Source: Butyriboletus loyo
Lineage: Eukaryota > Basidiomycota > Agaricomycetes > Boletales > Boletaceae
DNA: 64,000 bases
Assembly: GCA_038093515.1 (NCBI GenBank)
Contig: JBBPSI010000008.1
Coordinates: 248,001-312,000 of the forward strand
Direction: 5' to 3'
In this document: positions 59,276-64,000 of the stretch, piece by piece
How the letters are laid out: every line of letters begins with the position of its first letter
Numbering within the stretch: position 1 is the first letter of the stretch
Position numbers and translations under genes: made by a program
The notes under the pieces: model-generated
Database searches by the model: none
What the model was told of the DNA's origin: nothing
Seen by the model: only the letters and a program-made list of their open reading frames with translations

Positions 59276-60010
59276 CTGTTCGCAGCTAAGACGAGTGCAA
59301 AGACCACGCAGGCGAGCTACCGTGGATGCAAAGGGTGTCAAGGGCGGTAGGGTTCAGAGTCTAGATGGCTGGCGACCATGATGAGAGGTGAGATGGTTAA
59401 ATAAGCCTCTCAGGTGAGATCGTGATGACCCATGGCTCCTCGGCGACAAGGATACTATCCGCCGCTTAGGCTCCCTATTGTTCAATCATGAGTTAGTGTA
59501 CCGTATACCAAGCTTGTGGTTTTAGTAATCATTGCGTGAAACTTGCAGTAAAGTAGGAGTTGCCATCTCACGATGGCCCACCATTCTGGTAGCAAGATGA
59601 AACCAAACGCGAGACGTTGAGGTGATACAGAGACCTTGATATACAGCAAATGAGCTCATACCCGGAGTGGCAATTACGGGTCACGCTGCGGGCGGCGCGA
59701 TGTTTGAATCTATGCTTGGAGGTATACGTTTGAACGCTGAAGGACTACGCCACCAATGCGTGGAGACGGGAGTGAGTGTGCGAACCCGCGATTAGACTAT
59801 GATAGGGTCACTCTCTCGTTTAAAAAGAGGAGTAAGCACGCACAAGATATGTTCTTCGTCATTTCTAGTTTGCAGTGCCTTGACAGGACTGCGCGCATGA
59901 CGCCAGGCACCGTCGGGGTGCCTGTACCGGTTCGGTGTTGCGCGCGACAGGGGCTGTTCCCACCTATGTCGACAGCGGTGGGCTTACACGGCCACGTCCA
60001 GTTCAACGTT
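57175..60010. repeat. Tandem segmental duplication, unit A
   Basis: Direct repeat of 61255 to the window end. Homology starts at TTTTGCCCTGCATTACC (57175) / TTTTGCCCCGCATTACC (61256), covers the whole MFS gene and continues through the upstream region to a shared block TATGTTCTTCGTCATTT (59849 and 63961). Copies differ by scattered substitutions and small indels; the offset is about 4.07-4.11 kb. Confidence 0.85.
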
Positions 60011-60130
60011 CAACGTTTCAACCCCCTCAGGTTCGTATGAAACTCAGGCCGTTCACACCATAGCGGAGTTTTAAATAGAATCGTACTAGCTGCAGCCCGA
60101 CTCGAGTACTTGATATCAATATCACTATCC
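59342..60130. other. Upstream region of copy A, no gene recognised
   Basis: Most of it is shared with the upstream region of copy B. A 94-codon plus frame (59756-60040) and its antisense have no counterpart kept open in copy B, so they are probably not genes. Confidence 0.5.
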
Positions 60131-60290
60131 ATGCCACGAGAAACCGAGCAGCAGCAAGCACTCCAAGCCACTCAGACTCAATTCCTTGTGGAGTTGATCA
60201 CTGAAATGGTGACCCAGCTCAATTTGGAGACTCCGAGTCTTCTGATTCTGATTCTGATGATGTTTCCGACTCTCAGATGAATATATATAT
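60131..60290 (+). other. Possible truncated mobile-element reading frame
   Basis: ATG 60131 opens MPRETEQQQALQATQTQFLV; after TQLN a shift of frame would read DSESSDSDSDDVSDSQMN. A Gln-rich start plus an Asp/Ser run resembles the N-terminus of some DDE-type transposase-associated proteins in Agaricomycetes, but this is a loose impression. It ends in a short TA microsatellite at about 60281-60292. Confidence 0.25.
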
Positions 60291-60338
60291 ATAATTTGTC
60301 AGACTCAAACAGCAAAAATAATAATTAAATGGTGAAAC

Positions 60339-60900
60339 TTAATGTAATTCAGGATCGACCATGCCCCAGCCATGAGAAGGTCCAGCAGGTGGGGGACCAG
60401 CTAGAAAACCGAAAGGAGCTGGGCCGACCTGAGCCTGAAGGCGTGCAAGCTCAAGTTGCTTCTCGAACGTGACAAGTTCATGAGCTCTCTGCTTGTCAGC
60501 CTCTGCACGCTGATGCTCTAGGCAAGCTGTCACAATCTGCCGACCCAAACTTCTCGCTCTCCTCGATAAGGAGTCAGTGAAGTAGATGATTTTCAGGCTT
60601 GGACCACCTTGAGAAAGTTTTCTGAATATGTAGTCATGTTGTGGGAAGTATATGGATACCCACGAGACGACCCGCGGTCCTTGTTTTCTCGCCTGCAGCT
60701 CCGGTGATAGCAGCGGGATCGTTATTTTCCATTGTCGACAGCTTAGTTTTGCCTCTCGAAGCACGAGACTTGGCTGAGTGGCTCCTGTTGACCTATGTCG
60801 TGACTTCTGCTAGTTACTTTTTCTGCTTCGTCTGCATCGCGCAGGGCATTTTGGGAGTCAGAGAGTATGAGCGGAATGAAGGTGTAAACTTCAAGGTCCG
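60339..60900 (-). other. Possible decayed mobile-element or orphan gene
   Basis: The C-terminal exon is coherent: ARSLGRQIVTACLEHQRAEA, DKQRAHELVTFEKQLELARL and QAQVGPAPFGFLAGPPPAGP, stop at 60339-60341. It is a helical, charged segment followed by a Pro/Gly end. Upstream pieces (KSRASRGKTKLSTMENNDPA and MPCAMQTKQKK) lie in other frames and could be exons. It occupies the only stretch (60050-61250) not shared by the two duplicated units, which suggests an insertion. I recognise no defined family. Confidence 0.35.
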
Positions 60901-60959
60901 ACGTTGCCGAAGTGCCGAGGCAAGCTCAGTTGCCAAACTCTGAGGCAGTTCGGCAGTTA

Positions 60960-61254
60960 ACTTGGTTAGGCAATGCACCTCAAACTGGGAGCTGAACTTT
61001 TTGCTGAACAGGACGTGAGCTGTCTATTTGAACTGACTTGAATTTTGCATTTCTCCTTGATGGAAGAATTTTCGGAATGGTCCCTTCGATGGTGGCGTAG
61101 TTGAGTACAGAGCATGATAAAGCGCAACTGTTGTTCGAAGCTCTCGAAAATTAAAATTTCAACGATTATTGTGTGTAATCATGTCAAGGCTTAGGTCAAG
61201 GGCGTTTTAAGCCTTAACTTAACGAAGATCTGACCTTGCTTGCGCAGCAGGCTC
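60960..61254. other. Gene-free, AT-rich junction before unit B
   Basis: No coding signal. Contains two similar short segments (CTTAGGTCAAGGGCGTTTTAAGCCTTAACTTAA region, 61188-61221) with a small inverted repeat AAGCCTTAA-type; no terminal repeat could be matched to the other end of the inserted stretch. Confidence 0.35.
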
Positions 61255-64000
61255 AATTTTGCCCCGCATTACCCCCTCGCGACTCGCTAAACCTCAAGGT
61301 TCATGTATGTCAGTCGACCGTTTCCAACGACGTGTCAACGCGAGTTGCGTCATCATCATCAGCAAACACCCAGTGAGCGCAATCAGCTACCAAATGTGTC
61401 AATACGTTCGTTCGTTGGATGGATCAACGAGATCATACTCCGCTGAAGAGCGAGGGTCGCCACCACTTGTATTGCGAGGTGAGCAGTGCACCCGAGACAG
61501 GCCCGCCTATGATATATCAACACAGTGTTATGTAATGCTATGAGATGATTCCGGCCAAGGACCCACCAAGAAGATTGCCGACGCTGATGAATACCATCCC
61601 CATTCCAAAGCGAGCACTGAATCATTGATTGTATGAACATCCAGTACCTGAACAGCCGGATGCGTGAAACCAACGAACCCGAGTTCCGAGAGGTCGCTAG
61701 TAAGGAGGGCCATGAGGGGTGATAACAACGCGGCATCTACCAATGGACATCGTGTTCAGTTCGATCCGTCCGACCCTACAATGTAGGGGAAACAGGAAAC
61801 TGACAAATGCCTGAAAAATAGCCATAAATCGTTCCGATTACCACGATCGTTGCGACGTTGCTTAGACCAATCATGAGGAGAATGAAAATGCCGCACGCGG
61901 CGGTCGATATGATCATGAGCCTAGGCACACCAGTGTAGGGTGCAATGAATCCGGTAGACAATCGACCTATCAAGCTTGCACCATTCAAAAATACCAGCTG
62001 GATGGGTAAGAGATCAGTCAGATATCAAGTTTCCCGTGTAATAGCAGGTCACATACTGAGTAGAACGAGAACGTCTCTGAATTTCCATGCTGGATGGAAT
62101 CTAATTGCAAGTAAAAGAGCGGAAAACAGAAACTGATCTGAATGCATAGCAATCTGCAGTATCGGTAGGATCACACGTCAAGGACAGCTGTGGTACATGG
62201 AAAAAAATACCTACCCGATGCCCATAATACAAAAAGGCACATCGAGGATGATACCCCTTCCGACAGTCAAGTAATTTGCAGGATGTTTAGGTGGCTCCAA
62301 CCGGGTGCGCATAAAGATACAGGCGATAAGAAGCAGGACGCTGACAAACGCAGCGCTTATCCGTACACCGTTGGCAAAGCCTACGCTCCGATTAAACAAG
62401 TTGTTCAGTATGACGGGGTGCATGATCGCTCCAAGTGGGCATCCAGAGGCGACAAGGCTCATCGCAAGCGTACGACGTCGGCTGAAATAGTGGGATACCA
62501 CTGCCATGGTCGGGACAGTCACAAGCCCCTGAGAAATTCCGAGGCCGATCCCTTGGGCAAGAAGGACCTGTCATTCCAAGTCGGTGGAGCGAACATTAAA
62601 TGTCTTGCTAACGTGATGACAGACCTGATAATAGTGGCCCGGTTGGGTGAGGGAGAGCATGAACAAGGCGAGTGACTGTAGCAACGATCCACCGATTAAC
62701 AGATGGTAGCTTTATAATATCAGCATGGAGTACTTGGCAGATGGTTGGGACATACAAGTAACCCCGATCATAGAGCATACCTGAAACAACACCCAAACCA
62801 GCCGCCAGAAATGCGTTGATGCTTCCTATCCAACTATCCAACAGGTTTGTTCCGCACACACACGCACAAGGCTGCTGACGAGACTTACGATATCGCCGAC
62901 GTGGATTCATTCTTTAGATAATGAAGGGTGTAAAATTCTGCAACTGTCAATACATGACCATGAAGGATTCACAGGGGTCCGTACCTTGATAAACGCCAAA
63001 CGATGAGGCGTACCTTTTTACAGTGTGAATACGCTTGTCACTCGCAAAATTAAATGATCACGCCTACCCGAAGCCACAGAACTGGACCAACGCCCTGTCG
63101 TGTCAGCAGATCAATAATCTGTACAAAGGGAAACATTGGACACTCACGCGCCAACAACCGTGCACCATGCCGCAGTGCCACCTTCAGGAAACTGGACTGG
63201 GTCGGCTTTAGCCTTGTCCAAGTCTTCCTCGGTATCCAAAATAGCAGGCTGTTGAGTTTCTGCCGCAGTCTTGGTCGAAGATACGCTCGCGCGCATTCTA
63301 TGTCCTGCTGTGGCAGGATCGTGGTTGCGATCCTGAGGTGTCATCTGTTCGCAGCTAAGACGAGTGCAAAGACCACGCAGGCGAGCTACCGTGGATGCAA
63401 AGGGTGTCAAGGGCGGTAGGGTTCAGAGTCTAGATGGCTGGCGACCATGATGAGAGGTGAGATGGTTAAATAAGCCTCTCAGGTGAGATCGTGATGACCC
63501 ATGGCTCCTCGGCGACAAGGATGCTATCTGCCGCTTAGGCTCCCTATCGTTCAATCATGAGTTAGTGTACAGCATACCAAGCTTGTGGTTTTAGTAATCG
63601 TTGCGTGAAACTTGCAGTAAAGTAGGAGTTGCCGTCTCACGATGACCCACCATTCTGGTAGCAAGATGAAACCAAACGCAAGACGTTGAGGTGATACAGA
63701 GACCTTGATAGGAAGCATATGGGCTCATACCCGGAATGGCGATTGCGGGTGCGAACGGTGCTCGCAACGCGACGTGTAAATCCATGCTTGGAAGTATACG
63801 TTTGGGCTCTGCCACTGGCAGTGTGACTGGACGCTGATCAGGATCACGCCACTGATGCCGTGGAGACGAATGTGATTGGGCGATCGAACCCCGCGGTAAT
63901 TAGACTATAAGCTAGTGTCACTCTCTCGTCAGGGAAAAAGAGGAATAAGCACGCAGAAGGTATGTTCTTCGTCATTTTTAGTTTGCAGCTGATATGCCTG
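61255..64000. repeat. Tandem segmental duplication, unit B (continues past window)
   Basis: See unit A. The last shared block reaches 63981 and the window ends 20 bases later, so the true end of the unit is not seen. The 63411-64000 part is promoter-side sequence with no independent gene. Confidence 0.8.
61294..63344 (-). CDS. Monocarboxylate-transporter-like MFS protein, copy B
   Basis: Paralogue of copy A with the same exon plan. ATG 63344 gives MTPQDRNHDPATAGHRMRAS. Differences are mostly conservative in helices: NAFLAAGLGVVSGMLYDRGY, VTVPTMAVVSHYFSRRRTLA, SLVASGCPLGAIMHPVILNN, LNGASLIGRLSTGFIAPYTG and ISTAACGIFILLMIGLSN. The exon GARFGMGMVFISVGNLLG replaces GARMGIGMTIVGIGNLLG of copy A. 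The C-terminus differs fully after LIALTGC: LLMMMTQLALTRRWKRSTDI, stop TGA at 61294, about 18 residues shorter than copy A. Frames remain open, so both copies may work. Upstream region of about 600 bp is shared with copy A. Confidence 0.85.

Noticed and set aside
59756..60040. 94-codon plus frame near the end of duplicated unit A
   Set aside because: The matching region of unit B does not keep the frame, and the translation resembles nothing.

Overview
The window is nuclear DNA of a filamentous fungus, most likely a basidiomycete of the Agaricomycetes type. Genes are packed head to head, almost every one is split by several introns of about 45-70 bp with GTRNGN...YAG borders, and the encoded set is eukaryotic housekeeping (CCT chaperonin, V-ATPase, COPII, nuclear pore, mitochondrial ribosome). 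The species cannot be named from sequence alone. Because introns are short and numerous, each CDS below is a gene span from start to stop codon, including introns. Open frames beginning with TTG or GTG were moved to the nearest supported ATG where possible.

Layout. 1-23.4 kb is conserved: a J-domain/ankyrin protein, BCS1, BUD23, BET3, mitochondrial uS13, FAM50/XAP5, an intron-containing tRNA-Phe, an orphan gene, a mitochondrial carrier, an RRN6-like Pol I factor, mitochondrial uL3, an unresolved 1.7 kb stretch, GMF, an MFS transporter and an INP54-like inositol phosphatase. 23.6-34.8 kb is a tandemly duplicated accessory block: remnant of GPI mannosyltransferase I (PIG-M/GPI14), OPT transporter 1, a foldback element with about 140-bp inverted arms, another PIG-M remnant, OPT transporter 2 whose ancestral ATG has become GTG, and finally the intact PIG-M gene. 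35-57 kb is again conserved: SAR1, SRP receptor beta, an unrecognised gene, FRG1, ribosomal uL24, V-ATPase subunit D with a long acidic tail, a second tRNA-Phe, CCT4, UFD1, N-myristoyltransferase, OGG1, a Nup133-type nucleoporin, a COA8-like mitochondrial protein and an AIG1/FAR-17a-like membrane protein. 57.2-64 kb is a second tandem duplication carrying two monocarboxylate-type MFS transporters, separated by about 1.2 kb of apparent mobile-element debris; it probably runs past the window end.

As a whole, the housekeeping genes are independent, often sharing short bidirectional promoters (about 100-220 bp between start codons). No operon, CRISPR array, biosynthetic cluster or complete autonomous transposon is visible. 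The most informative novelty is in the two transporter duplications: repeated pseudogenisation of an essential GPI-anchor gene beside its intact parent, a lost start codon, mosaic identity suggesting gene conversion, and an uncharacterised foldback element.
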